The notes: generated from the sequence alone by a model not told the origin. Counted from the stretch's first letter, positions 53,273 to 63,453 are shown. The stretch is 64,000 bases of DNA from Pseudomonas sp. R28(2017) (GCF_002112505.1 NZ_NEHW01000006.1:186001-250000), one strand, 5' to 3'. Numbers and translations: made by a program.

Positions 53273-53589
53273 GGCACCCACTGATCCGGTTTTTAAGACG
53301 TTACTATAGTCTCAATCTGCCATGTTGCTATTGCGCCTGCGGTCGTTGTTCAGCCTTCCTGGGTTTGCCTTGCTGGCTGACCACCGGCCGGCAAGCCAGC
53401 GCTTTGGGGCACTTCACACGCCCGAAGATCTCGACGCGCACACGATTGCGCTACATTTTTTGTCAGATATTCCTGAGCTGGATAATGCTTTATGCTTGGC
53501 ACTGTACTAGCCAGTTACTTCCTGACCATTTGGTTAGCTAGTCGCAGGGAAAGCCAGGAAGAGAAACCGGAATCTCATCAGGTACTGAC
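53273..53589. other. 317-bp divergent gap between flippase and diguanylate cyclase
   Basis: No convincing gene; a short open frame at 53322-53510 lacks a ribosome-binding site. The stretch around 53290-53320 (TTTTTAAGACGTTACTATAG) is AT-rich and is the likely promoter area of the flippase gene; the cyclase promoter should lie near 53450-53560. Confidence 0.5.
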
Positions 53590-55089
53590 GTGAAGCGTGA
53601 CATCCACCTCGTTGTTCTCCTGCTGTTGGTCATTGGTTGCTCCCTCGCATCGCTGACGCTGTGGAAGGTCATGGCCTCCCGCGAGCAAGCGCTGGAAGAT
53701 GTCAACATCCACGGCCTGAACCTGACCCAGGCGCTATCCACCTATTCAGAAGGCATCGTGCGACAGAGCTCACTGCTGTTGCTCGGTCTCGTCGAGCGCC
53801 TGGAAACCGAGGGTAGCGGGCCTGCGCAGATCGAACGGCTGAGCCAACTGGTCAGCCGTCAGCAGCCCTTGATGCCACAAATGAGCGGCATCACCATCTA
53901 CGCCAAGGACGGGCGCTGGCTGATGTCGTCCAACCGCCCGATCCCGCTCAACGCCAACAGCAGCGACCGGGCCTACTTCATCCACCACCGCGACGACCCA
54001 TCCCGTGAGCCCTTCATCGGCCTGCCCATCCGTAGCCGCGCCAACCAGGAATGGGTGATCACCATCAGCCGGCGCTTCAACGACGCCCAAGGTGAGTTTG
54101 CCGGTGTCGTGGCCGTGACCTTAGGCGTGGAGAACTTCCTGCGCCTGTTCGGCCAGATCGACGTGGGCCATGACGGCGCCATCGGCCTGTCCTACACCGA
54201 CGGCGCGATGCTGGTGCGCTACCCGTTTCGGGAGCAGGACATGGGGCGCAACTTCTCAAACTCGCCCATCTACGCCAAGTATCTGGTCGACCGGTCAGTG
54301 GGCACCGCTTCGTTCACCTCAAGCCTGGACGGCGTCGAGCGCCTGTATGCGTTTCGCAAGAGTGACAAGCTGCCCCTGGTGACGACCGTCGCGCTAGGCA
54401 AACGCGAGGCGCTGGCGGCCTGGCAGTTCGAGGCGATGCTGTCGTTGCTGGTGGTTTCCGGGCTGCTCGCGCTTACCGGCGCCATTGGCGCTTTGCTGAT
54501 CCGCGCCATGAGCCGCCGCGCTGCGGTTGAAGGTGAACTGAGAGCGACCCAACAGCAGTTGCTTGACAGCAATCAGCAGCTCGAGCGCCAGGCGATGCAC
54601 GATGCGCTGACCGGCCTGGCAAACCGGCGCTGCTTCGACGAAGTATTGACCGAGGAGATGCAAAGAGCCCGGCGAAATGGCACAACCCTGTCTTTACTGA
54701 TGATCGATATCGATCATTTCAAACGCTACAACGACACCTACGGGCACCCGGTTGGCGATGCCTGCCTGCAACAGGTTGCCGGCCTGCTCTCGACCTGTAT
54801 CCGACGCCCTGGCGACCTGCTGGCAAGATATGGAGGTGAAGAAATGGCGATCATTCTGCCCGACACCAGCAGCGATGGTGCGGCCGCCGTTGCGCGGTTG
54901 ATCATCGAGCGCCTGGCCCTGGAACCTATCGCACACCAAGACAGTCCTTTTGGATATGTGACCGCCAGTATCGGCATCGCCAGCGCTGCGGGAACCAGCG
55001 CTGAAGGCTGGCCATCGCTGCTTGAACGCGCCGACCAGGCGCTCTATGCCGCCAAGGAAGCGGGCCGCAATCGCCTGCATGTCGACTGA
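53590..55089 (+). CDS. Diguanylate cyclase with periplasmic dCache-like sensor
   Basis: 499 residues. Membrane helices at ~7-27 and ~283-305 enclose a ~250-residue periplasmic double-Cache-type domain (ITIYAKDGRWLMSSNRPIPLNANSSDRAYF). GGDEF domain from ~338 (HDALTGLANRRCFD); the active loop is GGEEM (415-419), with Met in place of the last Phe; I-site RPGD (406-409) is intact, so product inhibition is expected. GTG start at 53590. Overlaps the next gene (MFS) by 11 bp. Confidence 0.9.
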   Translation: MKRDIHLVVLLLLVIGCSLASLTLWKVMASREQALEDVNIHGLNLTQALSTYSEGIVRQSSLLLLGLVERLETEGSGPAQIERLSQLVSRQQPLMPQMSGITIYAKDGRWLMSSNRPIPLNANSSDRAYFIHHRDDPSREPFIGLPIRSRANQEWVITISRRFNDAQGEFAGVVAVTLGVENFLRLFGQIDVGHDGAIGLSYTDGAMLVRYPFREQDMGRNFSNSPIYAKYLVDRSVGTASFTSSLDGVERLYAFRKSDKLPLVTTVALGKREALAAWQFEAMLSLLVVSGLLALTGAIGALLIRAMSRRAAVEGELRATQQQLLDSNQQLERQAMHDALTGLANRRCFDEVLTEEMQRARRNGTTLSLLMIDIDHFKRYNDTYGHPVGDACLQQVAGLLSTCIRRPGDLLARYGGEEMAIILPDTSSDGAAAVARLIIERLALEPIAHQDSPFGYVTASIGIASAAGTSAEGWPSLLERADQALYAAKEAGRNRLHVD

Positions 55090-56392
55090 GCCTGACTTGC
55101 GTTGGCGTGGCTCCACTCTTCTGGCTCACCGAGAACGTTCTTTGGATAACTCCCAGCCGAACCAATCGAATCACCGTGCACTCGATTGGCTGAACTTCTT
55201 TCTCGCGGACGTGCGCGATGGTCTTGGGCCTTACCTGGCGATCTACCTGCTGGCCGTGCACCACTGGCAACCGGCAAGCATCGGCCTGGTGATGACACTG
55301 GCCGGGGTCACTGCGCTGCTTGCGCAGACCCTGGTCGGCGCCCTGATCGACACGACACCGGCCAAGCGAGCGGTCGTGGTCATCGCCGCATTGCTGGTTA
55401 CCGGGAGCTGCCTGTTGCTACCGCTGATCTCGACATTCGGGCTGGTGGCCACGACCCAGAGCATCAGTGCACTTGCAGGCTCAGTGTTTGCCCCGGCGAT
55501 TGCCGCGATCTCCCTGGGCATCACCGGCCCCAAGGCCTTCACGCAGCGTGTGGGGCGCAACGAGACCTTCAATCACGCCGGCAACGCCTGCTCAGCGCTG
55601 CTGGCCGGTGGCCTGGCGTACCTGTATGGCCCGGTCGTGGTGTTCTACCTGATGGCCTTCATGACCGTGGCCAGCATCATCGCGGTCAGTCGCATTCCTG
55701 CGGCGGCCATCGATCATGAAGTCGCACGCGGCCTGGCCCATACGCGATCGGGCGAGGTCCACCCGGCTGATCTACGCCTGCTGCTGCACAATCGCACGCT
55801 ACTGCTGTTCGCGGTTTGCTGCGCCCTCTTTCACCTGGCCAATGCGGCAATGCTACCGCTGGTGAGCCAGAAGCTGTCGCAAGTCAACCTCAGCCTGGCG
55901 ACGCCGCTGACCTCCGCCTGTATCATCGCGGCGCAACTGGTCATGGTGCCCATGGCGTTATTGACCGGCGCCAAGGCCGAGCAATGGGGGCGCAAGCCGT
56001 TTCTGCTGGCAGGCTTTCTGATCCTGCCTCTACGCGGCGTGCTCTACGTGGTATCCGACAATCCATTCTGGCTGGTCAGCGTGCAACTGCTCGACGGCGT
56101 CGGTGCGGGGATCTTCGGTGCGCTGTTCCCCATCGTGGTCAAGGACCTGACCGAGGGCACCGGGCGATTCAACGTCAGCCTGGGGGCGCTGACGGCAGTT
56201 TTCGGGCTGGGCGCCGCATTGAGCCCAGGCATTGCCGGCCTGGTGGTACAGGAGGCCGGCTACGATGCGGCGTTCCTGACCCTGGCCGCCATCGCTGCAG
56301 CAGCGTTCCTTCTGGTACTGATCAGCCTCCCGGAAACCCAACCCCGCTTGAACGACACGCCGACTGGCTTACCCACATCCGCTGGACACTGA
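55079..56392 (+). CDS. MFS transporter
   Basis: About 437 residues, 11-12 helices: LNFFLADVRDGLGPYLAIYLLAVHHWQPASIGLVMTLAGVTALLAQTLVGALIDTTPAKR at the start resembles DHA1-type exporters. The likely start ATG 55079 overlaps the cyclase stop by 11 bp; a TTG at 55142 is an alternative, giving a shorter N-terminus. The permease gene after it starts 7 bp past its stop, so three genes form one operon. Substrate unknown. Confidence 0.83.
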   Translation: MSTEPDLRWRGSTLLAHRERSLDNSQPNQSNHRALDWLNFFLADVRDGLGPYLAIYLLAVHHWQPASIGLVMTLAGVTALLAQTLVGALIDTTPAKRAVVVIAALLVTGSCLLLPLISTFGLVATTQSISALAGSVFAPAIAAISLGITGPKAFTQRVGRNETFNHAGNACSALLAGGLAYLYGPVVVFYLMAFMTVASIIAVSRIPAAAIDHEVARGLAHTRSGEVHPADLRLLLHNRTLLLFAVCCALFHLANAAMLPLVSQKLSQVNLSLATPLTSACIIAAQLVMVPMALLTGAKAEQWGRKPFLLAGFLILPLRGVLYVVSDNPFWLVSVQLLDGVGAGIFGALFPIVVKDLTEGTGRFNVSLGALTAVFGLGAALSPGIAGLVVQEAGYDAAFLTLAAIAAAAFLLVLISLPETQPRLNDTPTGLPTSAGH

Positions 56393-56399
56393 ACGTACA

Positions 56400-57659
56400 A
56401 TGCTTATCTCCAACACCGCACTTACCATCTGGGCCGTGGCCGCCCTGGCCACCTGTGGCGTCATCCTGCGCCCCTGGCGCATCCCTGAATACGTCTGGGC
56501 CACGGGCGGTGCCCTGCTGCTGACCGGGCTGGGGCTGATTCCGCTGCGCTCCGCCCTGGCGGCCATTGCCGAAGGCGGCGATGTGTACCTGTTCCTGATC
56601 GGCATGATGGTGCTGGCCGAGCTGGCCCGCCAGGAAGGGCTGTTCGACTGGCTGGCGAGGTACGCGGTACGCCATGCCCGGGGCTCCGGGCAACGGCTGT
56701 TCGACCTGGTGTTCGCGGTGGGCACGCTGGTCACCGTGTTCTTGTCCAACGACGCGACCGCCGTGGTGCTGACACCTGCGGTATACGCAGCCTGCCGGGC
56801 GGCCAAGGCCGAACCCCTGCCCTATCTGTTCATTTGCGCCTTTATCGCCAATGCCGCCAGCTTCGTGCTGCCGATCTCCAACCCCGCCAACCTGGTGGTG
56901 TTCGGCAGCCAGATGCCGCCGCTGCTGGATTGGCTCAGGCAGTTCAGCTTGCCATCGCTGGCCGCCATCGGCCTGACCTATGCGGTACTGCGCATCACCC
57001 AGCGCCGGCAAATTCGCCACCCCCTGGCCCTGGACATCGATCCGCAACCATTGCCCCATGGTGCCCGCCTGTGCGCGGTGGGGCTGGTGCTGACCGGCGC
57101 ACTGCTGCTGACGGCTTCGGCGCTGGACACGCCATTGGGCCTGCCTACGTTCTGTGCTGGCGTCGCCACCACCGGGCTGATCCACCTGCGCCAGCGACGC
57201 AGCCCGATGGCGGTGCTGCGGCATGTGGCCTGGGGCGTCTTGCCACTGGTGGCGGGATTGTTCGTGCTGGTCGAAGCCGTGGCACAGACCGGGGTCATCG
57301 AACAACTGGCCCAAGCCCTGGCCGCACTGGCCCACAACTCGCCCACCCAGGCCAGCTGGGTAGCGGGCACGGGCGTCGCCATCGCCAGCAACCTGATGAA
57401 CAATTTGCCAACCGGGCTGATCGCCGGGGCCATGGGGCACCTTGTCGAACTGCCCGGCCAGACCACGGCGGCGCTGCTGATTGGCGTAGACCTGGGCCCA
57501 AACCTGTCGATCACCGGCTCCCTGGCGACACTGTTGTGGTTGGTGGCCATCCGCCGGGAGGGCGAGCATGTCAGTGCATGGCGCTTCCTGAGCCTTGGCT
57601 TGCTGGTGATGCCGCCCGCGCTGGTGGCGGCGCTGTGGGTGCTGGCACTGCAGGCGTGA
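56400..57659 (+). CDS. ArsB/NhaD-type (IT superfamily) permease
   Basis: 419 residues, 10-12 helices, with family stretches FLIGMMVLAELARQEGLFDWLA, TVFLSNDATAVVLTPAVYA, FIANAASFVLPISNPANLVVF and ASNLMNNLPTGLIAG ... DLGPNLSITGSLATLLW. These match ArsB arsenite-efflux pumps closely in spacing. No arsR, arsC or arsA is nearby; instead it ends an operon with a diguanylate cyclase and an MFS gene. Arsenite export is the best guess but another anion is possible. Confidence 0.8.
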   Translation: MLISNTALTIWAVAALATCGVILRPWRIPEYVWATGGALLLTGLGLIPLRSALAAIAEGGDVYLFLIGMMVLAELARQEGLFDWLARYAVRHARGSGQRLFDLVFAVGTLVTVFLSNDATAVVLTPAVYAACRAAKAEPLPYLFICAFIANAASFVLPISNPANLVVFGSQMPPLLDWLRQFSLPSLAAIGLTYAVLRITQRRQIRHPLALDIDPQPLPHGARLCAVGLVLTGALLLTASALDTPLGLPTFCAGVATTGLIHLRQRRSPMAVLRHVAWGVLPLVAGLFVLVEAVAQTGVIEQLAQALAALAHNSPTQASWVAGTGVAIASNLMNNLPTGLIAGAMGHLVELPGQTTAALLIGVDLGPNLSITGSLATLLWLVAIRREGEHVSAWRFLSLGLLVMPPALVAALWVLALQA

Positions 57660-57813
57660 TTAGGCCGGTTGTTCGGGCCAGGAAGCGCCTGCATGCTTCT
57701 CGTGCGCGATCCTGCTGCACTAAAAAACGAATGAGGGACTGCCGCAGCCTGGCCTTGAATCGGGCCTGGGAAAGCCCGGCCACTACCATTTCTCGGTAGT
57801 TTCCGCGGAAACG

Positions 57814-57836
57814 AAAAAAGGCCCCGAAGGGCCTTG
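57814..57836 (-). terminator. Rho-independent terminator of tRNA-Gly
   Basis: Minus strand: AAGGCCC, loop TTCG, GGGCC then T6, about 38 nt past the tRNA CCA end. Confidence 0.82.
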
Positions 57837-57873
57837 TTTCTTGCCTTACCGAAAGACTTCGATAAGGCCAATT

Positions 57874-57949
<76 letters not shown>

Positions 57950-58013
57950 GTCGTGATGGGTGCCATTCTAGCGATATCTGAAACGGCGTCAACCCCTTGA
58001 TTCAAAAAAAGTT

Positions 58014-58574
58014 TTATTTTTGCTCGGAGCCTTCGCGCAGGTGCGGCCAGGCGGCCAGCAGGTAGTGCACCATCGACCACAGGGTCAGGGCCGCCGCCAC
58101 CAGCAACAGGCCGTAGCCCAGCACCACCCAGAAGCTCACCACCGGCGGGTTGGCCAGCAGGATCACCAGCGCCAGCATCTGCGCCGCAGTCTTCCACTTG
58201 CCCAGGCTGGACACCGCCACGTGCGCCCGTGCGCCCAGTTCAGCCATCCACTCGCGCAACGCCGACACGACGATTTCACGGCCGATGATCACCGCCGCCG
58301 GCAGGGTCAGCCAGAAGTTGGCGTGCACCTGTACCAGCAGCACCAGGGCCACGGCCACCATCAGCTTGTCGGCCACCGGGTCGAGGAAGGCGCCGAACGG
58401 AGTGCTCTGCTGCAGGCGACGCGCCAGGTAGCCGTCCAGCCAGTCGGTGGCGGCGGCGATGGCGAACACCGTGCTGGCGGCCATGTAGCTCCAGTGATAG
58501 GGCACATAGAACAGCAGGATGAAGATCGGGATGAGCAGGACGCGTAGAACGGTGAGCAGGTTTGGAATATTCAT
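58014..58574 (-). CDS. pgsA: CDP-diacylglycerol-glycerol-3-phosphate 3-phosphatidyltransferase
   Basis: 186 residues, five helices. The CDP-alcohol phosphotransferase motif [27 protein letters not shown] (D-G-x2-A-R-x8-G-x3-D-x3-D) near residues 43-69 is complete. First committed step to phosphatidylglycerol at the inner membrane. Starts 33 bp after uvrC on the same strand: a gacA-uvrC-pgsA-tRNA-Gly transcript is plausible. Confidence 0.96.
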   Translation of the reverse strand: MNIPNLLTVLRVLLIPIFILLFYVPYHWSYMAASTVFAIAAATDWLDGYLARRLQQSTPFGAFLDPVADKLMVAVALVLLVQVHANFWLTLPAAVIIGREIVVSALREWMAELGARAHVAVSSLGKWKTAAQMLALVILLANPPVVSFWVVLGYGLLLVAAALTLWSMVHYLLAAWPHLREGSEQK

Positions 58575-58607
58575 CGGTACGACTGGCTGCGGGTTGAGCC
58601 CGGCATT

Positions 58608-60431
58608 CTACTCGCTATGCAGGCTGGCATAAATCGACTCGGCAAGCTTTTTACTGATGCCGGGGGCTTTGGCGATCTCATCGACGCTGGCGCGGTTGAG
58701 CTCCTGCAGGCCGCCGAAGTGCTTGAGCAGGTCGCGGCGGCGCTTGGGCCCTACCCCGGCGACGTCTTCCAGGCTCGAGGTACGGCGGGCCTTGCCGCGC
58801 CGGGCACGGTGGCCGGTGATGGCAAACCGGTGGGCTTCGTCGCGGATCTGCTGGATCAGGTGCAGCGCCGGATTGTCGCCCTTGAGGGTGAACTCGTGGG
58901 CCACGTCGTTGAGGTACAAGGTCTCGAAGCCGGCCTTGCGGGTCACGCCCTTGGCCACGCCGAGCAGGGTCAGGTCGGTGAAGGCCAGCTCCTGCATCAC
59001 TTCGCGGGCCATGTTCAGCTGGCCCTTGCCGCCGTCGACCAGCAGCACGTCGGGCAGCTTGCCCTCGCCGTCCTTGATCCGCCCATAACGGCGGGTCAGG
59101 GCCTGGTGCATGGCGGCGTAGTCGTCGCCGGCGGTGACCCCTTCGATGTTGAAGCGCCGGTAATCCGACTTGATCGGCCCTTCCGGGCCGAACACCACGC
59201 AGCTGGCGACCGTGGCTTCGCCGCTGGAGTGGCTGATGTCATAGCATTCCAGGCGCTGCGGCACTTCATCCAGGCCAAGCACTTCGGCCAGGGCCTCGAA
59301 GCGCGCGGCCATGTGCTGGCGGTTGGCCAGGCGGGCATTGAGGGCCTGCTCGGCATTGGTCACCGCCAGTTGTTGCCAGCGCGCGCGGGTGCCGCGTACG
59401 CGGTGGCTGATGGTCAGCTCGCGACCGCGCAGGCTCTGCACCGCTTCGGTGATGGCCTCGAAGTCCTCGTGCACCACGTTGACGATCAGCTCGCCGGGCA
59501 GTTCACGCTCGGCGTTGCCCAGGTAGTACTGCGACAGGAATGCGGCCATGACTTCGGCCACCTCCTCCTCGATGCCCACCTGCGGGAAGAAGTTCTTGCT
59601 GCCCAGCACCCGGCCGCCGCGCACGCTGATCAGGTGCACGCAGGCACCGCCCGGGTTGACGAAGGCCGCCACCACATCGACGTCGCCAGAACCGCCTTCG
59701 ATGTACTGCTGGTCCTGGACACGGCGCAACAGGGCAATCTGGTCGCGCAGCTCGGCGGCCTTCTCAAAATTGAGGGCCATGGCGGCTTTTTCCATGGCTT
59801 CGTTGAGCTCGTTGCCCAACTGCTGGCTGCGCCCTTCGAGGAACATCACCGAATGGCGCACGTCCTCGGCGTATTCCTCGGCCGTGACCAGCCGGGTGCA
59901 CGGGCCTTTGCAGCGCTTGATCTGGTACTGCAGGCACGGGCGGGTGCGGTTGGCGAAGTAGCTGTCTTCGCACTGGCGCACGGAAAACGCCTTCTGCAGC
60001 AGGCTGAGGCTCTCGCGAATGGCGCCCGCACTGGGGTATGGCCCGAAATAACGCCCCTTGGCTTTCTTCGCCCCGCGGTGAATCCCCAGGCGAGGGAATT
60101 CGCCATCCGACAGGAATACGTATGGGTAGGATTTATCGTCGCGCAACAGAATGTTGTACGGCGGGCGCCACTGCTTGATCAGGTTCTGCTCGAGCAGCAG
60201 CGCCTCGGTCTCGTTGGCGGTGATGGTGGTTTCGACCTGGGCGATGCGATCCACCAGCGCGGCGGTTTTCGGCGCCAGGCCGGTCTTGCGGAAATAGCTG
60301 GCCAGGCGCTTCTTGAGGTTCTTGGCCTTGCCCACATAGAGCAGCCGCGCCTCGGCGTCGAACATACGGTAAACGCCCGGGCGACCGCTGCAGGTCGCCA
60401 GGAACGCGCTGGCATCAAAGGCTTCTGACAT
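58608..60431 (-). CDS. uvrC: Excinuclease ABC subunit C
   Basis: 607 residues. N-terminal GIY-YIG nuclease ([25 protein letters not shown]), Cys-rich stretch [16 protein letters not shown], UvrB-binding UVR domain (~200), C-terminal RNase H-like nuclease ([35 protein letters not shown]) and helix-hairpin-helix pair at the end. Makes the two incisions in nucleotide excision repair. Starts 6 bp after gacA, the conserved gacA-uvrC arrangement. Confidence 0.97.
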   Translation of the reverse strand: MSEAFDASAFLATCSGRPGVYRMFDAEARLLYVGKAKNLKKRLASYFRKTGLAPKTAALVDRIAQVETTITANETEALLLEQNLIKQWRPPYNILLRDDKSYPYVFLSDGEFPRLGIHRGAKKAKGRYFGPYPSAGAIRESLSLLQKAFSVRQCEDSYFANRTRPCLQYQIKRCKGPCTRLVTAEEYAEDVRHSVMFLEGRSQQLGNELNEAMEKAAMALNFEKAAELRDQIALLRRVQDQQYIEGGSGDVDVVAAFVNPGGACVHLISVRGGRVLGSKNFFPQVGIEEEVAEVMAAFLSQYYLGNAERELPGELIVNVVHEDFEAITEAVQSLRGRELTISHRVRGTRARWQQLAVTNAEQALNARLANRQHMAARFEALAEVLGLDEVPQRLECYDISHSSGEATVASCVVFGPEGPIKSDYRRFNIEGVTAGDDYAAMHQALTRRYGRIKDGEGKLPDVLLVDGGKGQLNMAREVMQELAFTDLTLLGVAKGVTRKAGFETLYLNDVAHEFTLKGDNPALHLIQQIRDEAHRFAITGHRARRGKARRTSSLEDVAGVGPKRRRDLLKHFGGLQELNRASVDEIAKAPGISKKLAESIYASLHSE

Positions 60432-60437
60432 GAGGAT

Positions 60438-61076
60438 TTACAAGCTTGCGTCAACCATACCGTGGCGAACGGCCAGCAAGGTCAGTTCGACGTCGCTGGT
60501 GACCGAGAGTTTTTCAAAGATCCGATAACGGTAAGTATTGACGGTCTTGGGCGACAGGCACAACTTGTCGGAGATGATCTGCACTTTCTGGCAGCCGACG
60601 ATCATCAGGGCGATCTGGATTTCCCGCTCCGACAGCGCATCGAATGGCGATGCTTGCGGCTGGAACGACTTCAGCGCCAGTTGCTGGGCGATCTGCGGGC
60701 TGATATAGCGTTGGCCGGCAAAGGCCAGGCGAATGGCCTGGACCATTTCGTCCAGCCCTGCGCCCTTGGTCAGGTAACCGGCGGCGCCAGCCTGCATCAG
60801 GCGGGTGGGGAACGGGTCTTCTTCACATACCGTAACAGCCACCACCTTGATGTCGGGGTGGCTGCGCAGCAGCTTGCGGGTGGCTTCCAGGCCGCCGATC
60901 CCGGGCATCTTCACGTCCATCAGCACGACGTCAGGCTTCAGTTCCCGGGCGAGCTTCAGCGCCGATTCGCCCGAGTCCGCCTCACCCACTACCTGCAGGC
61001 CGTCGATATCGGCCAACATGCGAGTAATACCGGTTCGAACCAGATCGTGATCGTCGACCACTAGGACCCTAATCAA
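60438..61076 (-). CDS. gacA: Response regulator GacA (UvrY)
   Basis: 212 residues. Receiver domain with VVDDH (7-10), phospho-Asp54 in VVLMDVKMPG and Lys in GYLTKGA; LuxR-type helix-turn-helix at the end (LSEREIQIALMIVGCQKVQIISDKLCLSPKTVNTYRYRIFEKL). The start codon is TTG, as reported for gacA in Pseudomonas; it directly gives MIRVLVVDDH. GacA drives RsmX/Y/Z small RNAs that sequester Rsm proteins such as RsmE (20913-21110). Upstream of uvrC. Confidence 0.97.
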   Translation of the reverse strand: MIRVLVVDDHDLVRTGITRMLADIDGLQVVGEADSGESALKLARELKPDVVLMDVKMPGIGGLEATRKLLRSHPDIKVVAVTVCEEDPFPTRLMQAGAAGYLTKGAGLDEMVQAIRLAFAGQRYISPQIAQQLALKSFQPQASPFDALSEREIQIALMIVGCQKVQIISDKLCLSPKTVNTYRYRIFEKLSVTSDVELTLLAVRHGMVDASL

Positions 61077-61139
61077 GCAGACACCTCGTCAACAGGGCGA
61101 TTGGATCCCGCCACCTTAACAAAATTTTTCATGGCGGAC

Positions 61140-61529
61140 CTAGCGTAAAACTTCCTTCAGAAACGCCTGACGCTCAGGACGCGGCTGCCGTGCCAACTCA
61201 CCTGCGCTGCCCTCACCCACCAGGCGCCCCAGCAAATGCCACAACGCCGCCTTGTCGGCTGCCGGCAAACGCCGAAACGCGCCCAGCAGACCGGTTTCAT
61301 CCGCCGTCAGGCTTTCCAGCGGTGCGGGCGTGCGCTCGCCACTGAGCACATACAGGGCATCCACGCCCCGGGTCGCCAGCGCCGCCAGGTAATCGGCCCG
61401 CGGCGTGCGCTCGCCACTTTCGTACTTGCCCTGGGCATTGGGCTCGACGCCGCCGATGTCACCAAATACCCGCTGGGTCATGCCCAGCCGTTCACGCTCT
61501 TCCCGCAGACGTGGACCGAGTCCTTTCAT
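61140..61529 (-). CDS. XRE family helix-turn-helix regulator
   Basis: 129 residues. HTH_3/Cro-CI domain at ~4-60 (LGPRLREERERLGMTQRVFGDIGGVEPNAQGKYESGERTPRADYLAAL), with a C-terminal part of helix-rich unknown type (DETGLLGAFRRLPAADKAALWHLL). The pattern is common among phage-derived or small regulators in Pseudomonas. AAGGAG lies 9 nt before ATG 61529. It faces the AT-rich algD control region, but regulation of algD is not shown. Confidence 0.82.
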   Translation of the reverse strand: MKGLGPRLREERERLGMTQRVFGDIGGVEPNAQGKYESGERTPRADYLAALATRGVDALYVLSGERTPAPLESLTADETGLLGAFRRLPAADKAALWHLLGRLVGEGSAGELARQPRPERQAFLKEVLR

Positions 61530-62054
61530 ATGACGTTTCTCCTTGTTCCTTTGCCGTCATGGGTGCTGCTCACAATCCTGTAAGCAGTTGAAGACTGTGT
61601 GGTCACTATGCCCATCACCGGCCAGCGTCGCAAGCCAGTATTGCGCCACTACCCGCCCCTGCGGGGCCTTGATTTATAGGGGTTTTATACATTCCAGCGC
61701 TGCAATCCAGGGCGCAAAACGTGTGCTCAAAGCGGCAGAACGCCAGCCCATTGGCGTCACTTTACTGCCATATGCAGGCCTACCGTTTTTTTGACGCCTA
61801 ACTAACAACAACTTTAACTTATTGATTTATAACGGTTTTTAAACTTTCACGGAAAAAATGTAAGTTATTTTCAAATAAGCGAATATCAGCACTTGCAATA
61901 AAAATAAAAACAACCTTAGGCTGTAATAAGACCACTAAGAAACAGCCTGCAACGCCACTTCCGAGCGCGGCTTAATTCTGCGCGTCTGCCATTTCGACAA
62001 CTTCATGAACGATGTATCTCGGCCGGCTTTGCCGTGCCCCAGGGAGAGGGACGT
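61530..62054 (+). promoter_or_regulatory. Long AT-rich gap upstream of algD
   Basis: 525 bp without a gene between a divergent XRE gene and algD. The centre (about 61800-61930) is markedly AT-rich with several A and T tracts, unlike the rest of the window, and suits bending proteins such as IHF or H-NS-like MvaT. Long upstream control regions are typical of algD. A possible AlgU promoter lies at 61955-61981. Confidence 0.6.
61955..61981 (+). promoter_or_regulatory. Possible AlgU (sigma-22) promoter of algD
   Basis: CCACTT, 16 bp, TCTGC, against the AlgU consensus GAACTT-N16/17-TCTGA: four of six and four of five matches at the right spacing. The resulting leader would be about 65 nt. Tentative. 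Confidence 0.3.
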
Positions 62055-63362
62055 ATGAACATCAGTATCTTTGGACTTGGCTATGTTGGCGCGGTCTGCG
62101 CGGGCTGCCTGTCGGCCCGCGGCCATCACGTGCTGGGGGTGGACATCTCCCCGGCGAAAATCGAACTGATCAACCAGGGCAAGTCGCCGATTGTCGAGCC
62201 GGGCCTGGAACCGCTGCTGCAGGATGGCGTCAGCAAGGGCCGGCTGCGCGGCACCACCGACGTGCAAGCGGCGATCCTCGCCACCGACCTGTCACTGCTG
62301 TGCGTCGGCACCCCCAGCAAGAAGAACGGCGACCTCGACCTGGTGTACATGGAAGCGGTCTGCCGGGAAATCGGCACCGCCCTGCGCGACAAGGCCAGCC
62401 GCCACACCGTGGTGGTGCGCAGCACCGTGCTGCCAGGCACGGTGAAGCACGTGGTGGTGCCGATCCTCGAGCAGTACTCGGGCAAACGCGCCGGCGTCGA
62501 CTTCGGCGTCGCGGTCAACCCGGAGTTCCTGCGCGAGAGCACGGCGATCCAGGACTATGACTTCCCGGCCATGACCGTGATCGGCGAACTGGACAGCCAG
62601 TCGGGCGACTTGCTCGAATCGCTGTACAGCGAACTCGACGCACCGGTGATCCGCAAGACCATCGAAGTCGCCGAGATGATCAAGTACACCTGCAACGTCT
62701 GGCACGCGACCAAGGTCACGTTCGCCAACGAGATCGGCAACATCGCCAAGGCTGCCGGCGTCGATGGCCGCGAAGTGATGGATGTGGTCTGCCAGGACCA
62801 CAAGCTCAACCTGTCGCGCTACTACCTGCGCCCGGGCTTCGCCTTCGGCGGCTCCTGCCTGCCCAAGGACGTGCGCGCCCTGACCTACCGCGCCGCCAGC
62901 CTGGATGTGAAGGCGCCGCTGCTCGACTCGCTGATGGCCAGCAACGCCTCCCAGGTGCAGAACGCCTTCGACCTCATCGAGCGCCAGGGCAAACGCAAGA
63001 TCGCCCTGCTCGGCCTGGCCTTCAAGGCCGGCACCGACGACCTGCGGGAAAGCCCGCTGGTGGAACTGGCCGAACGTCTGATCGGCAAGGGCTACCAGCT
63101 GAGCATCTTCGACGAGAACGTCGAATACGCCCGCGTGCACGGGGCCAACAAGGACTACATCGAAGCCAGGATCCCGCACGTTTCGTCGCTGCTGCGCAGC
63201 GACCTGCAGCAGGTGATCGATGACGCCGAGGTGATCGTCCTGGGCAACAACGACCCGCGCTTCGCCAGCGCCCTGCAAGCCGGCCACGGCAAACAGGTGA
63301 TCGACCTGGTCGGCTTCATGCCCGGCCTGAGCGACAGCCGCACCCAAGGCATCTGCTGGTAA
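62055..63362 (+). CDS. algD: GDP-mannose 6-dehydrogenase
   Basis: 435 residues (P. aeruginosa AlgD 436). NAD-binding ISIFGLGYVGAVCAGCLSARGH, VGTPSKKNGDLDLVYME, NPEFLRESTAIQDYDFP, and the catalytic Cys near residue 268 in RPGFAFGGSCLPKDVRALTYRA. It oxidises GDP-mannose to GDP-mannuronate, the rate-limiting step of alginate synthesis. ATG 62055 with GAGGG 5 nt upstream. First gene of the alginate operon; alg8 follows at 91 bp. Confidence 0.97.
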   Translation: MNISIFGLGYVGAVCAGCLSARGHHVLGVDISPAKIELINQGKSPIVEPGLEPLLQDGVSKGRLRGTTDVQAAILATDLSLLCVGTPSKKNGDLDLVYMEAVCREIGTALRDKASRHTVVVRSTVLPGTVKHVVVPILEQYSGKRAGVDFGVAVNPEFLRESTAIQDYDFPAMTVIGELDSQSGDLLESLYSELDAPVIRKTIEVAEMIKYTCNVWHATKVTFANEIGNIAKAAGVDGREVMDVVCQDHKLNLSRYYLRPGFAFGGSCLPKDVRALTYRAASLDVKAPLLDSLMASNASQVQNAFDLIERQGKRKIALLGLAFKAGTDDLRESPLVELAERLIGKGYQLSIFDENVEYARVHGANKDYIEARIPHVSSLLRSDLQQVIDDAEVIVLGNNDPRFASALQAGHGKQVIDLVGFMPGLSDSRTQGICW

Positions 63363-63453
63363 CCGACCCGGCACCCACCGCGCTCCACCCACCACAGGCT
63401 CGCGCCTGGGCGGGGTGGCGCGCGGGCACCGCAAAAACAGGAGTCAAGGCGAC

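Noticed and set aside
53322..53510. 62-residue open frame before the diguanylate cyclase gene
   Set aside because: No ribosome-binding site and no signal or fold feature; it lies in a divergent promoter gap.
58617..60428. 603-codon frame opposite uvrC
   Set aside because: uvrC is complete on the minus strand; the opposite frame has no domain.
61140..61529. XRE regulator as part of a prophage or toxin-antitoxin pair
   Set aside because: No phage gene or partner toxin on either side; flanked by gacA and algD core genes.
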